Below, one piece after another: positions 8,220 to 20,283 of a stretch of 64,000 nucleotides of DNA. Each line of letters starts with the position of its first letter. Position 1 is the stretch's first letter. Under the pieces are notes generated by a model that made no database searches, had not been told where the DNA came from, and saw nothing but the letters and a program-made list of their open reading frames with translations. The stretch covers positions 1-64,000 of the forward strand of contig JAZKGQ010000008.1 in NCBI GenBank assembly GCA_040385825.1, read 5' to 3'. The translations under genes and the position numbers were made by a program. The DNA comes from JANNNF01 sp040385825. GTDB lineage: Bacteria > Pseudomonadota > Alphaproteobacteria > Rhodobacterales > Rhodobacteraceae.

Positions 8220-8999
8220 TCAGATCGTGGCGTTGGTCGCCCCGCCGTCCAGCAGGATGTTCTGCCCCACGATGAAGCCTGCATGCTGGCTGCACAGGAA
8301 GGCGCAGGCCGCGCCAAACTCGGCCGCGGTGCCATAGCGCCGCGCCGGAATGCCCGCCATCCGCGCGGTGCGCGCCGCCTCCATACTGATGCCTTGCGCG
8401 GCCATCACACCGCTGTCCAGTGCGGTGGCGCGGTCGGTGTCATGGATGCCGGGCAGCAGGTTGTTGATGGTGACCCCGGCCTCGGCCACCTGCCGCGCCG
8501 TGCCCGCGACAAAGCCGGTCAGCCCGGTGCGCGCCGCGTTCGACAGGCCAAGTTGCGCCACCGGGGCCTTGACCGACTGGCTGGTGATGTTGACGACCCG
8601 CCCCCACCCTTTGGCCATCATGCCGGGCAGGCAGGCCTGCATCAGGGCAATCGGCGTCAGCATGTTGCCATCCAGCGCCTTGATGAAATCCTCGCGGGTC
8701 CAGTCATGCCACATGCCGGGGGGCGGGCCGCCCGCATTGGTGACCAGAATGTCGACCACCCCTGCGGCGGCCAGCACCGCAGCACGCCCGGTCTCGGTGG
8801 TGATGTCGGCGGCAACCGCCGTGACCTGCACGCCATACGTCGCGCGGATATGGGCGGCCGTGGCCTCCAGCGCCTGCGCCCCGCGCGCGTTGATCACAAG
8901 ATCCACCCCCGCTGCGGCCAGCGCCTCGGCGCAGCCCCGGCCAAGCCCCTTTGACGCCGCACAGACCAATGCCCGCTTTCCCGTGATGCCCAGATCCAT
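8220..8999 (-). CDS. SDR-family oxidoreductase-like protein lacking the catalytic Tyr/Lys
   Basis: A 259-residue Rossmann protein of the short-chain dehydrogenase family. The cofactor site is altered to CAASKGLGRG (residues 13-22) from the usual TGxxxGxG; NAG is intact (DILVTNAGG). The catalytic Ser lies in NITSQS near residue 140, but the expected YxxxK is replaced by LGLSNAAR, putting Leu150 and Asn154 where Tyr and Lys belong. The C-terminus is the normal GQNILLDGG. It matches the known BKR-like SDR subgroup with an imperfect catalytic tetrad, so the activity is unknown. The ATG at 8999 has AGGACG upstream; a second ATG at 9017 is possible. Confidence 0.88.
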   Translation of the reverse strand: MDLGITGKRALVCAASKGLGRGCAEALAAAGVDLVINARGAQALEATAAHIRATYGVQVTAVAADITTETGRAAVLAAAGVVDILVTNAGGPPPGMWHDWTREDFIKALDGNMLTPIALMQACLPGMMAKGWGRVVNITSQSVKAPVAQLGLSNAARTGLTGFVAGTARQVAEAGVTINNLLPGIHDTDRATALDSGVMAAQGISMEAARTARMAGIPARRYGTAAEFGAACAFLCSQHAGFIVGQNILLDGGATNATI

Positions 9000-9252
9000 G
9001 CCCGCCGTCCTTTTCATGTGTTCCACCCGAACCCTAGCAGGCCGACTGCGCGGCCGAAAGTCCCGCAAAAGCCCGAAACCTGCCCCGGTCCGGACATGGG
9101 GTCAGATCAGACTGGCACAGGCCATGGCGGCAAACGGCCGTTCGCATCCACGGCTGATGGCCCGGTTGATTGACGCCCCTGCCCCGGCTTTGATAGCTGA
9201 CGCCTGTTTGTACCTGCATCTGTTCCCGTTTTCGCAAAGGCCGCCCCAGACA

Positions 9253-10305
9253 ATGCCCGACCTGCCGCCCGACTCCGCCTTGCCCGGCCCCGCATTGCCC
9301 GGCCCGTCCTTGCCCGGTCACGCAGCGCAGGTGTTCCGCGCCGATGACATCTTCGTCAGCCTCGGGGTCAATCTGGACGAAGGCCTCGCGCTGCCGTCGG
9401 CGGTGGTGATGGGCGACATCTATTCGCTGGACGACCGCGCGCAGGCGCTGCGGCTGGTGATCACCCGCCCCGGTGACGGCGCCGATCCGCAGGTGGCGGC
9501 CGGTTCTGGCGTGGGCCGCCCCGGTGACCCGGTGCAAACCCGCGCGCGCTACACGTTGATGGGGGCAGATGGCACCTCGGTCGATCTGCTGCTGCTGGCG
9601 CATGACGGGGCTTCGGGCTGCGATCTCTATGCGCTGCCGCTGTCGCCTCTGGGCACCCGCACCGATTACACCCTTGTCAACATCGACACCGCCCCGCAGG
9701 AAACCCGGCTGGCCGACCTGATGTGCATTTCCTTTGCGCGCGGCACCATGGTCACCATGGCCAGCGGCGCACAACGCGCGATCGAGGATCTGACCCCCGG
9801 AGACAAGATCCTGACCCGCGACCATGGCCCGCAACCGCTGCGTTGGGTCGGCCGGGCCACGCTGCGGGCTGTCGGGGCCTTTGCCCCGGTGGTGATCGCG
9901 GCGGGCACACTGGGCAACGCGGGCGACCTGATCGTCAGCCAGCATCACCGCATGTTCCTGTACCAGCGCAAGCGCACCCCCGGCATGGCCACGTCCGAAC
10001 TGCTGGTGCAGGCGCGCCATCTGGTGGACGACGACCATGTCTTCATCCGCGAAGGCGGCTTCATCGACTATTTCGCGCTGGTGTTCGACCGCCACGAGAT
10101 CATCTATGCCGAAGGCGTCCCGGCCGAAAGCCTGATGGTCAACGACGCCACGGTGAACCGCCTGCCCGGTGAACTTGCCGAAGACGTGAAGGCCCGCTTT
10201 CCCGGCCTGGCCCAGGTGCAACACTTCGGGACCGAGGCCGGGCGCCAGTTTCTGGAATCGGTGGGGCCCGCAACCCTGTACCAACCCCGCCGCCCCAAAC
10301 GCTGA
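9253..10305 (+). CDS. Hint-domain (hedgehog/intein-like) protein
   Basis: 350 residues. The N-terminal third carries a short repeat (LPGPALPGPSLPG, residues 10-22) and a beta-rich region. The Hint_2-type domain begins near residue 158 with CISFARGTMVTMASG, followed by IEDLTPGDKILTRDHGPQPLRWVGR and a block with VSQHHRMFL. Such proteins are common in Rhodobacterales and are thought to self-process at the leading Cys; substrates are unknown. The start at 9253 (MPDLPPDS) is chosen because upstream codons in the same frame run antisense to the SDR gene. No clear Shine-Dalgarno sequence; AAAGG lies 13 bases upstream. Confidence 0.85.
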   Translation: MPDLPPDSALPGPALPGPSLPGHAAQVFRADDIFVSLGVNLDEGLALPSAVVMGDIYSLDDRAQALRLVITRPGDGADPQVAAGSGVGRPGDPVQTRARYTLMGADGTSVDLLLLAHDGASGCDLYALPLSPLGTRTDYTLVNIDTAPQETRLADLMCISFARGTMVTMASGAQRAIEDLTPGDKILTRDHGPQPLRWVGRATLRAVGAFAPVVIAAGTLGNAGDLIVSQHHRMFLYQRKRTPGMATSELLVQARHLVDDDHVFIREGGFIDYFALVFDRHEIIYAEGVPAESLMVNDATVNRLPGELAEDVKARFPGLAQVQHFGTEAGRQFLESVGPATLYQPRRPKR

Positions 10306-10318
10306 TCCCTAAAACTTG

Positions 10319-10407
10319 TCTAAAATTTGCATCCTCTGTGCGAAAATATCCCACGGGGGAAGATTCATTGGCGACCGCCAATGAATCTTGGGGGTGTGAA
10401 ACCCCCG
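10319..10407 (+). repeat. Dispersed palindromic element, copy 1
   Basis: The element has three parts: a conserved AT-rich head (TCTAAAATTTGCATCC onward to CCCACGGGGG), a central palindrome with perfect 13-base arms (AGATTCATTGGCG at 10361-10373 and its complement at 10376-10388), and a GGGGGT-GTGAA-ACCCCC hairpin. Copy 2 lies inverted at 46653-46738 with 37 contiguous identical bases in the head but a different central hairpin. Here it fills the gap between the Hint gene and prfC and may terminate the former. Confidence 0.75.
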
Positions 10408-10477
10408 CTTCCGCCAGCAGATCACAGGCCGCGACACCCCATAGACCCGCCGCCGCCAATCCGCTAAACCGCCCCCC

Positions 10478-12076
<1,599 letters not shown>

Positions 12077-12232
12077 GCGGCAATCAGTCGCAAAAACCCC
12101 CATGACCTTGACCGCGCGCGTATTTCCAGATATCGCGCACGCAGGCCGATCATGGCCGCCGACGCCGGGACGCCCGGATCAGAATTGCGTCCCCCAACAG
12201 TTGCGGTCCGATACCGCATTCATAGGACGCTG

Positions 12233-13957
<1,725 letters not shown>

Positions 13958-13975
13958 TCGCATCGCCAGACAGAC

Positions 13976-14010
13976 AAAAGGCCCCGCATCGCTGCGGGGC
14001 CTTTTGTTTT
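13976..14010. terminator. Strong bidirectional Rho-independent terminator
   Basis: AAAAGGCCCCGC pairs perfectly with GCGGGGCCTTTT across a 6-base loop and is followed by TGTTTT. The flanking A-run gives a U-tract on the opposite strand too, so it can end both rhlE (plus) and rnj (minus), which converge here. Confidence 0.92.
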
Positions 14011-14084
14011 GCCCAGGCCGTCCCGTGCTTGACACGGGACCTCCGACAACCGCCCGCCACCCGAAAGGCGCCGGGCGGTGGCGG

Positions 14085-15761
14085 TTATTCCGCCACCATC
14101 CGGCTGACCACGACGGTCACTTCCGGCTTCTTGCCAATCTCTTCCATCGACACCTGGCGCACCACCCGGCGGATGGCCTCGTCCAGCTTGGCATCGTCGC
14201 GCAGCACCTTCTTGCCGGTGCCCTCGACAAACTCGGCCAGATCGGCCTCCAGCGTTTCGTCCAGCGGACGGCCGCCCTTGCCAAAGCGCGGCAGGCCCAT
14301 CAGTTCGACCCACGGCTCGCCCAACGGCTCATCCGCCTCGTCCAGCAGCACTGTCACCAGTGCATGGCCGTTCAGCGCCATGCGGATGCGATCCCGCACC
14401 ACCCCGTCCAGCGCGCCGATCAGGACCGAGCCGTCCAGATACAGCCGCCCGGTTTCGATATACTCGGCCACCACCGGCGCATCGCCGGTCAGGTCGATCA
14501 TCATGCCGTTGACCACCACTTCCGACGCAATCCCGGCCTCGGTCGCGATGCGGGCGTGTTCGCGCAGGTGGCGGTGTTCGCCGTGCATCGGGATCAGCAT
14601 GTCGGGCAACAGCAGACGGTGCACATGTTCCAGATCGGGGCGGTTGGCATGGCCCGAGACATGGTACTTGCCGCCGCCATCATCCTGCAGATCGACGCCC
14701 ATTTCAGAAAACGCGTTCATGATGCGGATGACGCCGCGTTCATTGCCCGGAATGGTTTTCGACGAAAACAGGAACAGATCGCCCGCCTTCATCTCCAGCC
14801 CCAGATACTTGCCCCGGCTCAATTGCGCACTTGCCGCGCGGCGTTCGCCCTGACTGCCGGTGACAATCAGCATCAGGTTCTTGCGCGGCACGTCCAATGC
14901 TTCTTCCGGGCTGATGGTGCGCGGAAAATCGGGTAGAACCCCCGCCTCTTGCGCCGCCGACACCATCTTTTTCATCGCCCGGCCCAACAGACAGACCGTG
15001 CGGTCCGCCGCGCGGCCCGCCTCGGCCAGCGTCTTCAGACGCGCCACGTTCGACGCAAAGGTGGTGGCGACGACCATGCCGCCCGCCCCCTGGATCAGTT
15101 CCTTGATCGGATCCTTGATCGTGGCCTCGGACCGCCCGGCATGCAGCGAAAACACGTTGGTACTGTCGCACATCAGCGCCTTGACCGGGCGTTCTGCCGC
15201 AATCGCCTCGAACCGCGCATCCTCCCAGCCTTCGCCAACCTGCGGGGTCGCGTCCAGCTTGAAATCGCCGGTATGCACAATGCGGCCGGCGGGCGTATCG
15301 ATCACCAGCCCCGAGCTTTCGGGGATCGAATGGCTGACCGGCACGAACTGCACCTTGAACGGGCCAAGCTCCACCGTCTGGGGCCGGGGTTCGACGATGG
15401 TGATGGCATCGGCGGGCAGGCCGTATTCCTCCATCTTCAGGCGGCCCAGCACGGCGGTAAAGCGGCGCATGTAGACCTTTTTCTTCAGGCGCGGCCACAG
15501 GTGGCCAAGGGCGCCTATATGGTCTTCATGGGCATGGGTTATGAAGATCCCCTCCAGCCGGTCGAGGCGCTTTTCCAGCCAGGAAATGTCGGGCATGATC
15601 AGGTCTACGCCCGGCGAGCCATCCATGTCGGGAAAGGTCACGCCCAGATCCACCAGGATCAGTCGTTCCTTGTCCGCCGGGCCATAGCCATAGACGTAAC
15701 AGTTCATGCCGATCTCCCCGGCGCCGCCAAGGGGAAGATAGATCAGCCGGTTGGTATTCAT
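14085..15761 (-). CDS. rnj: Ribonuclease J
   Basis: RNase J is a metallo-beta-lactamase/beta-CASP nuclease with 5' exonuclease and endonuclease activity on mRNA and rRNA. The 558-residue protein has the metal-binding motif THAHEDHIGALGH near residue 76, a second His in VPVSHSIPES, and HTGDFKLD. The beta-CASP domain contains CDSTNVFSLHAGRSEA and a VTGSQGERRAA stretch, and the C-terminal part has HVSGHANRPDLEH. It is the last gene of the nuo-birA-coaX-rnj string; its start overlaps the coaX stop by four bases. Confidence 0.95.
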   Translation of the reverse strand: MNTNRLIYLPLGGAGEIGMNCYVYGYGPADKERLILVDLGVTFPDMDGSPGVDLIMPDISWLEKRLDRLEGIFITHAHEDHIGALGHLWPRLKKKVYMRRFTAVLGRLKMEEYGLPADAITIVEPRPQTVELGPFKVQFVPVSHSIPESSGLVIDTPAGRIVHTGDFKLDATPQVGEGWEDARFEAIAAERPVKALMCDSTNVFSLHAGRSEATIKDPIKELIQGAGGMVVATTFASNVARLKTLAEAGRAADRTVCLLGRAMKKMVSAAQEAGVLPDFPRTISPEEALDVPRKNLMLIVTGSQGERRAASAQLSRGKYLGLEMKAGDLFLFSSKTIPGNERGVIRIMNAFSEMGVDLQDDGGGKYHVSGHANRPDLEHVHRLLLPDMLIPMHGEHRHLREHARIATEAGIASEVVVNGMMIDLTGDAPVVAEYIETGRLYLDGSVLIGALDGVVRDRIRMALNGHALVTVLLDEADEPLGEPWVELMGLPRFGKGGRPLDETLEADLAEFVEGTGKKVLRDDAKLDEAIRRVVRQVSMEEIGKKPEVTVVVSRMVAE

Positions 15762-16531
15762 GCGGTATCCTTATTGTACGCGTTGATCAGGACCAGCCCG
15801 TGCATTGTCAGGTCGTCCTCGATCGAATGAAAAACGTCAGTTCCTTGGGCAAACAGAGACGCGAGTCCGCCAGTCGCAATGATGTTCATGGGGGATGACC
15901 GTTCACGGCGCACTTCGCGCACGATGCCTTCGATCAACCCGACATAGCCCCAATACACGCCGGACTGCATGCAGGCCACCGTATTCGTGCCAATCGCCCG
16001 CGTCGGTTTGGCCACATCGATGTGCGGCAGGGCGGCAGCGGCGCTGTGCAGGGCCTCCAGGCTCAGGTTCACCCCCGGCGCGATCACGCCGCCGACATAG
16101 GCCCCGTCGGTATCGACCACGTCAAAGGTGGTGGCGGTGCCGAAATCCACGATGATCAGATTGCCGCCGTGCCGGTCAAACCCCGCCACCGTGTTGACCA
16201 GACGGTCGGGTCCGACCGTGGTGCCCGCGTCCACCCTCGGGGCCACCGGCAGCGCGCATTCAGGTTTGCCCACCACCAGCGGGCGGCAGTCGAAATAGCG
16301 GCTGCACAGCACACGCAGGTTGAACACCACGCGCGGCACGGTAGAGGAGATGATGGCTTCGGTGATCCGGGCCTCGACCTTGGTCATCTGCATCAGGCTG
16401 GACAGCCAGACGAAATATTCATCCGCCGTGCGTTTGTGGTCGGTGGCGATGCGCCAGGTGGACAGGAACCGTGCCCCGTCCCAGATGGAAAACACGGTGT
16501 TGGTGTTGCCGCAGTCGATGGCCAGAAGCAT
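15758..16531 (-). CDS. coaX: Type III pantothenate kinase
   Basis: CoaX phosphorylates pantothenate, the first step of coenzyme A synthesis, and is the acetyl-CoA-insensitive type. The 257 residues open with the ASKHA phosphate motif MLLAIDCGNTNTVFSIW. Further motifs are DAGTTVGPDRLVNTVAG and LIIVDFGTATTFDVV, the latter providing the second conserved Asp. The length is that of the family. It lies 12 bases after birA and overlaps rnj by four bases. Confidence 0.96.
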   Translation of the reverse strand: MLLAIDCGNTNTVFSIWDGARFLSTWRIATDHKRTADEYFVWLSSLMQMTKVEARITEAIISSTVPRVVFNLRVLCSRYFDCRPLVVGKPECALPVAPRVDAGTTVGPDRLVNTVAGFDRHGGNLIIVDFGTATTFDVVDTDGAYVGGVIAPGVNLSLEALHSAAAALPHIDVAKPTRAIGTNTVACMQSGVYWGYVGLIEGIVREVRRERSSPMNIIATGGLASLFAQGTDVFHSIEDDLTMHGLVLINAYNKDTA

Positions 16532-16543
16532 GGGGGCGGCCTT

Positions 16544-17296
16544 TCAGAAAAATACCTCTGCCGCAGGAATTGCGACAGGGCCATGAGGGGTGCCGAGGAT
16601 CAGGTTGCCCTGCGCATCCACGGTGTGAAAGGTGCCGCTGCGGTCCTGGGTGCCGGTGCGGGCGCGGATGGGCTCGCCCAGACGGGCGGCATGGGCCAGC
16701 CAGGCGGCGCGGACCGGGGCGAAGCCTTCGGTGGTGAAGATGCGTTCCCAATGCGCATAGGCCGGGGCGAGGGCGTTCAAAAACGCCTCGGGCGTCAGGC
16801 GCAACCCGGTTTCCGCCAGCAGGGATACCGGCGGCACCGCCCCCGGTTCGATCTGGGCCGCATCCGGCGCGCCGATCAGATTGACACCGATACCGATGCA
16901 CAGCGTCTGCACCCCTGCCCCGACAGACTGGCTTTCCAGCAAGATCCCAGCCACCTTGCCGCCATTCAGCAGCACGTCATTCGGCCATTTCAGCGCAAGG
17001 CAGGCAGGCAACCCGGTCAGCGCCACCAGGGCATCGCGCAGCGCAAGGGCGGCCACGAAAGACCGCAGCGCCACCACCTCGGGCGGCTCTGCAGGCTGCA
17101 ACACGAGCGTTCCATAGAAATTGCCGCGCGGAGAAGCCCAGGGCCGCGCTCGGCGGCCCCGGCCTGCGGTCTGTTCGCCCGCCACGATCCAGGCCGGACC
17201 AACCGCCTCCATCCGAAAGCCTTCGGCATTGGTGCTGTCGATGGTGGTCCGCAGGTGTTTGCCCACACCCGCGGGCCAGTCGGGATCAGCGGACAA
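16544..17296 (-). CDS. birA: Biotin--[acetyl-CoA-carboxylase] ligase
   Basis: BirA attaches biotin to the carboxyl carrier protein. The 250-residue protein holds only the catalytic domain plus a small C-terminal SH3-like domain; the N-terminal repressor HTH is absent, as usual in this group. Motifs: TIDSTNAEGFRM, the biotin/ATP loop QTAGRGRRARPWASPRGNFYGTLVL, LKWPNDVLLNGGKVAGILLES and GIGVNLIGAPD. The start appears to be TTG at 17296, inside the nuoN end (11-base overlap), since the protein then begins MSADPDWPAGVGKH as relatives do; GTG at 17266 is the alternative. Confidence 0.93.
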   Translation of the reverse strand: MSADPDWPAGVGKHLRTTIDSTNAEGFRMEAVGPAWIVAGEQTAGRGRRARPWASPRGNFYGTLVLQPAEPPEVVALRSFVAALALRDALVALTGLPACLALKWPNDVLLNGGKVAGILLESQSVGAGVQTLCIGIGVNLIGAPDAAQIEPGAVPPVSLLAETGLRLTPEAFLNALAPAYAHWERIFTTEGFAPVRAAWLAHAARLGEPIRARTGTQDRSGTFHTVDAQGNLILGTPHGPVAIPAAEVFF

Positions 17297-18719
17297 GGGC
17301 TTCCGCCGCCACCGCCGCCGCAGGCTCGATGCCGAACAGGTTGATCACCCCAAGCAGCATGATCGCGGCCACGCCCATCAGCACCACCCATTGAACGGGG
17401 GACATGCGGCTTTGCGCAGGCTCTGTCTCGCTGCCGAAATACATGTAGAACACGATGCGCAGATAGTAGAACGCGCCGATCACGCTCGCCACCGCCCCCG
17501 CCACCGCGAGCCAGCCCATGCCCGCATCGACGGCGGCTTTCAGCACATAGAACTTGCCGAAAAAGCCCACCATCGGCGGCACGCCGGCAAGGCTGAACAT
17601 CAAGACCAGCATCGCCAGCGCCTTCAGCGGTTCCGATTTGGCAAAGCTGTTCAGGCTGCCGATGTCGGTCACCGGGCGGCCATCACGTTCCATCGACAGA
17701 ATGAAGGCAAAGGTGCCGACGTTCATGGTGACGTAGATCGCCATGTAGACCAGCATCGCCTGCACGCCTTCGGCCGTGCCGGTGGCAAGCCCGATCAGCG
17801 CATAGCCCATATGGGCGATCGACGAATAGGCCATCAGCCGCTTGATGTCGCGCTGCCCGATGGCGGCCACAGCCCCCAGGAACATCGACACCACCGCCAG
17901 CGCTGCCAGCACCTGCCCCCATTGCCCCGGAATGCCGCCAAAGGCATCCTGCACCACGCGGGCAATCAGCGCCATCGCGGCCACCTTGGGCGCGGTCGCA
18001 AAGAACGCGGTCACGGGCGTCGGGCTGCCTTCGTACACATCCGGCGTCCACATGTGGAAGGGTGCTGCCGACACCTTGAACGCCAGACCCGCCAGCATGA
18101 ACACCAGCCCGAACAGCAGGCCCAGAGGCACCTCGGCCTGCACCGACGAAAGTATGCCCGAAAACAGCGTGGTCCCGGCAAACCCGTACACCAGCGACGC
18201 GCCATACAGCAGCAGCCCCGAGGACAAGGCGCCGAGGACGAAATACTTCAGACCCGCCTCGGTGGATTTGAGACTGTCCCGCCGCAAGGCGGCGATGACA
18301 TACAGCGCCAGCGATTGCAGTTCCAACCCCATGTACAGCGCCATCAGATCGCCCGCCGAAACCATCATCATCATGCCGACAGTCGCGAGGCACACGAGGA
18401 TCGGAAACTCGAACCGCAGAAGGTCGCGCCGCATCATGTAATCCTGCGCCATCACCAGCACGGCGGCGGCAGACAGCAGGATCGTCACCTTGGCAAAGCG
18501 CGCGAAAGGATCGTCGATGAACATGCCGCCAAAGGCGCTGCGCTCGCCCGACCCGCCTGCCCCGATCCACAGGGCCAACGCCACGAACAGGCCCGCCGTG
18601 GCCCAGACCAGCGCCGGGGCCATCTTGTCCTTGGTGGTGTAGACGCCGAACATCAGCGCAGCCATGGCAAAGCCGGACAGCACGATCTCGGGCAGGACGG
18701 TTTGAATATCAGGGGTCAT
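17286..18719 (-). CDS. nuoN: NADH-quinone oxidoreductase subunit N
   Basis: One of three antiporter-like membrane subunits of complex I that drive proton pumping. 477 residues, about 14 membrane helices, with the conserved Lys-bearing helices around AAPFHMWTPDVYEGSPTPVTAFFATAPKVAA and RDIKRLMAYSSIAHMGYALIG. Two adjacent ATGs (18722 and 18719) occur; I prefer the inner one because AAGGA is then six bases away. It begins 10 bases after nuoM and overlaps birA by 11 bases. Confidence 0.96.
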   Translation of the reverse strand: MTPDIQTVLPEIVLSGFAMAALMFGVYTTKDKMAPALVWATAGLFVALALWIGAGGSGERSAFGGMFIDDPFARFAKVTILLSAAAVLVMAQDYMMRRDLLRFEFPILVCLATVGMMMMVSAGDLMALYMGLELQSLALYVIAALRRDSLKSTEAGLKYFVLGALSSGLLLYGASLVYGFAGTTLFSGILSSVQAEVPLGLLFGLVFMLAGLAFKVSAAPFHMWTPDVYEGSPTPVTAFFATAPKVAAMALIARVVQDAFGGIPGQWGQVLAALAVVSMFLGAVAAIGQRDIKRLMAYSSIAHMGYALIGLATGTAEGVQAMLVYMAIYVTMNVGTFAFILSMERDGRPVTDIGSLNSFAKSEPLKALAMLVLMFSLAGVPPMVGFFGKFYVLKAAVDAGMGWLAVAGAVASVIGAFYYLRIVFYMYFGSETEPAQSRMSPVQWVVLMGVAAIMLLGVINLFGIEPAAAVAAEALVR

Positions 18720-18729
18720 CATGCGTCCT

Positions 18730-20268
18730 TCAGTGCAAGGCCACCTGCGTTGCCCCTTCGGGCAGCGCGGCGTGGTAGTCGGTGACAAGGGCCGCAACGG
18801 ACGGCCCGATGATATCGGTCACAAGGCTGGGATAGATGCCCAAAAGCAGGGTCATCACCACCAGCGGGGCAAAGATCACCCGCTCGCGCCGGTCCATGTC
18901 GGTGATGGTTTTCAGCGCCTCCTTGATCAGATCGCCCATCACGACGCGGCGGTACAGCCACAGCGCATAGGCCGCCGACAGGATCACGCCAGAGGTCGCC
19001 ACGGCGGCCACCCAGGTATTGACCTGGAAAATCCCCATCAGGGTCAGGAATTCGCCCACGAAACCAGAGGTGCCCGGAAGCCCGACATTCGCCATGGTGA
19101 AGAACATGAAGATCAGCGCATAGGCGGGCATCCGGTTGACGAGGCCGCCATAGGCATCAATCTCGCGCGTGTGCATGCGGTCATAGATCACCCCGACGCA
19201 CAGGAACAACGCGCCCGAGATGAAGCCGTGGCTGATCATCTGGAAAATCGCCCCGTCAATGCCCTGCTGGTTGACCGAAAAAATCCCCATCGTCACATAG
19301 CCCATATGGGCCACCGAACTGTAGGCGATCAGCTTTTTCATGTCCGATTGCGCCAGCGCCACAAGGCTGGTGTAGACAATGGCAATCGCGCTCATCCACA
19401 AGACCACCGGCGACCACAGGTCAGACGCCACCGGGAACATCGGCAGGCTGAAGCGCAAGAAGCCATAGCCCCCCATCTTCAGCAAGATCGCCGCCAGCAC
19501 CACAGACCCGGCAGTCGGGGCCTGAACATGGGCGTCGGGCAGCCAGGTATGCACCGGCCACATCGGCATCTTCACCGCAAAGCTGGCAAAGAACGCCAGG
19601 AACAGCAGGGTCTGCATCCCCCCCACGATCTGGAACCCGGCAAGGCTGAAGGTGTCGGAGCCGAACTCATGCACCAGCAGCTTGGCGATATCGGTGGTGC
19701 CTGCCTCGAAATACATCGCGATCATCGCGACCAGCATCAGCACCGACCCGAGGAAGGTGTAGAGAAAGAACTTGAACGCCGCGTAGATCCGCGCCTTGCC
19801 GCCCCAGATGCCGATGATCAGGAACATCGGGATCAGGCCCGCCTCGAAGAACAGGTAGAACAGCACCAGATCCAGCGCGCTGAACACGCCCAGCATCAGC
19901 CCTTCCAGCACCAGAAACGCGATCATGTATTCCTTGACGCGGGTTTCGACCGACCAGCAGGACAGGATGGTGATGGGCATGAGGAACGTGGTCAGCATCA
20001 CGAACAGAATTGAAATCCCGTCCACGCCCATCTTGTAGGTCAGCCCCAGAATCCACGGGCGTTCCTCGACGAACTGGAACCCGGTGTTGGCCGGGTCGAA
20101 CCCCGCCAGCAGGAACAGCGAGATCACGAACGTCGCCGAAGACGCAAACAGCGCCAGCCGCTTGGCCCCCAGTTGTGCCGCGGCATCGTCGCCGCGCATG
20201 AACAGCGCCATGATGGCAGCCGCCACCAGCGGCAGGAAAGTGATGATCGAAAGCAGTTGATTGGCCAT
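18730..20268 (-). CDS. nuoM: NADH-quinone oxidoreductase subunit M
   Basis: Antiporter-like membrane subunit of complex I, 512 residues and about 14 helices. Hallmarks are the helix with VLEGLMLGVFSALDLVLFYLFFEAG (conserved Glu), FAVKMPMWPVHTWLPDAHVQAPTAGSV (conserved Lys) and SDMKKLIAYSSVAHMGYV. Between nuoL (15-base gap) and nuoN (10-base gap). No unusual features. Confidence 0.97.
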   Translation of the reverse strand: MANQLLSIITFLPLVAAAIMALFMRGDDAAAQLGAKRLALFASSATFVISLFLLAGFDPANTGFQFVEERPWILGLTYKMGVDGISILFVMLTTFLMPITILSCWSVETRVKEYMIAFLVLEGLMLGVFSALDLVLFYLFFEAGLIPMFLIIGIWGGKARIYAAFKFFLYTFLGSVLMLVAMIAMYFEAGTTDIAKLLVHEFGSDTFSLAGFQIVGGMQTLLFLAFFASFAVKMPMWPVHTWLPDAHVQAPTAGSVVLAAILLKMGGYGFLRFSLPMFPVASDLWSPVVLWMSAIAIVYTSLVALAQSDMKKLIAYSSVAHMGYVTMGIFSVNQQGIDGAIFQMISHGFISGALFLCVGVIYDRMHTREIDAYGGLVNRMPAYALIFMFFTMANVGLPGTSGFVGEFLTLMGIFQVNTWVAAVATSGVILSAAYALWLYRRVVMGDLIKEALKTITDMDRRERVIFAPLVVMTLLLGIYPSLVTDIIGPSVAALVTDYHAALPEGATQVALH

Positions 20269-20283
20269 TTCCGTGGCGCTCCC

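Noticed and set aside
8350..9252. N-terminal extension of the Hint protein frame
   Set aside because: It runs antisense to the SDR gene; the protein begins normally at 9253.
17121..18785. Open frame of about 554 codons opposite nuoN
   Set aside because: Antisense shadow with His/Gln/Arg-rich composition and no recognisable motif.
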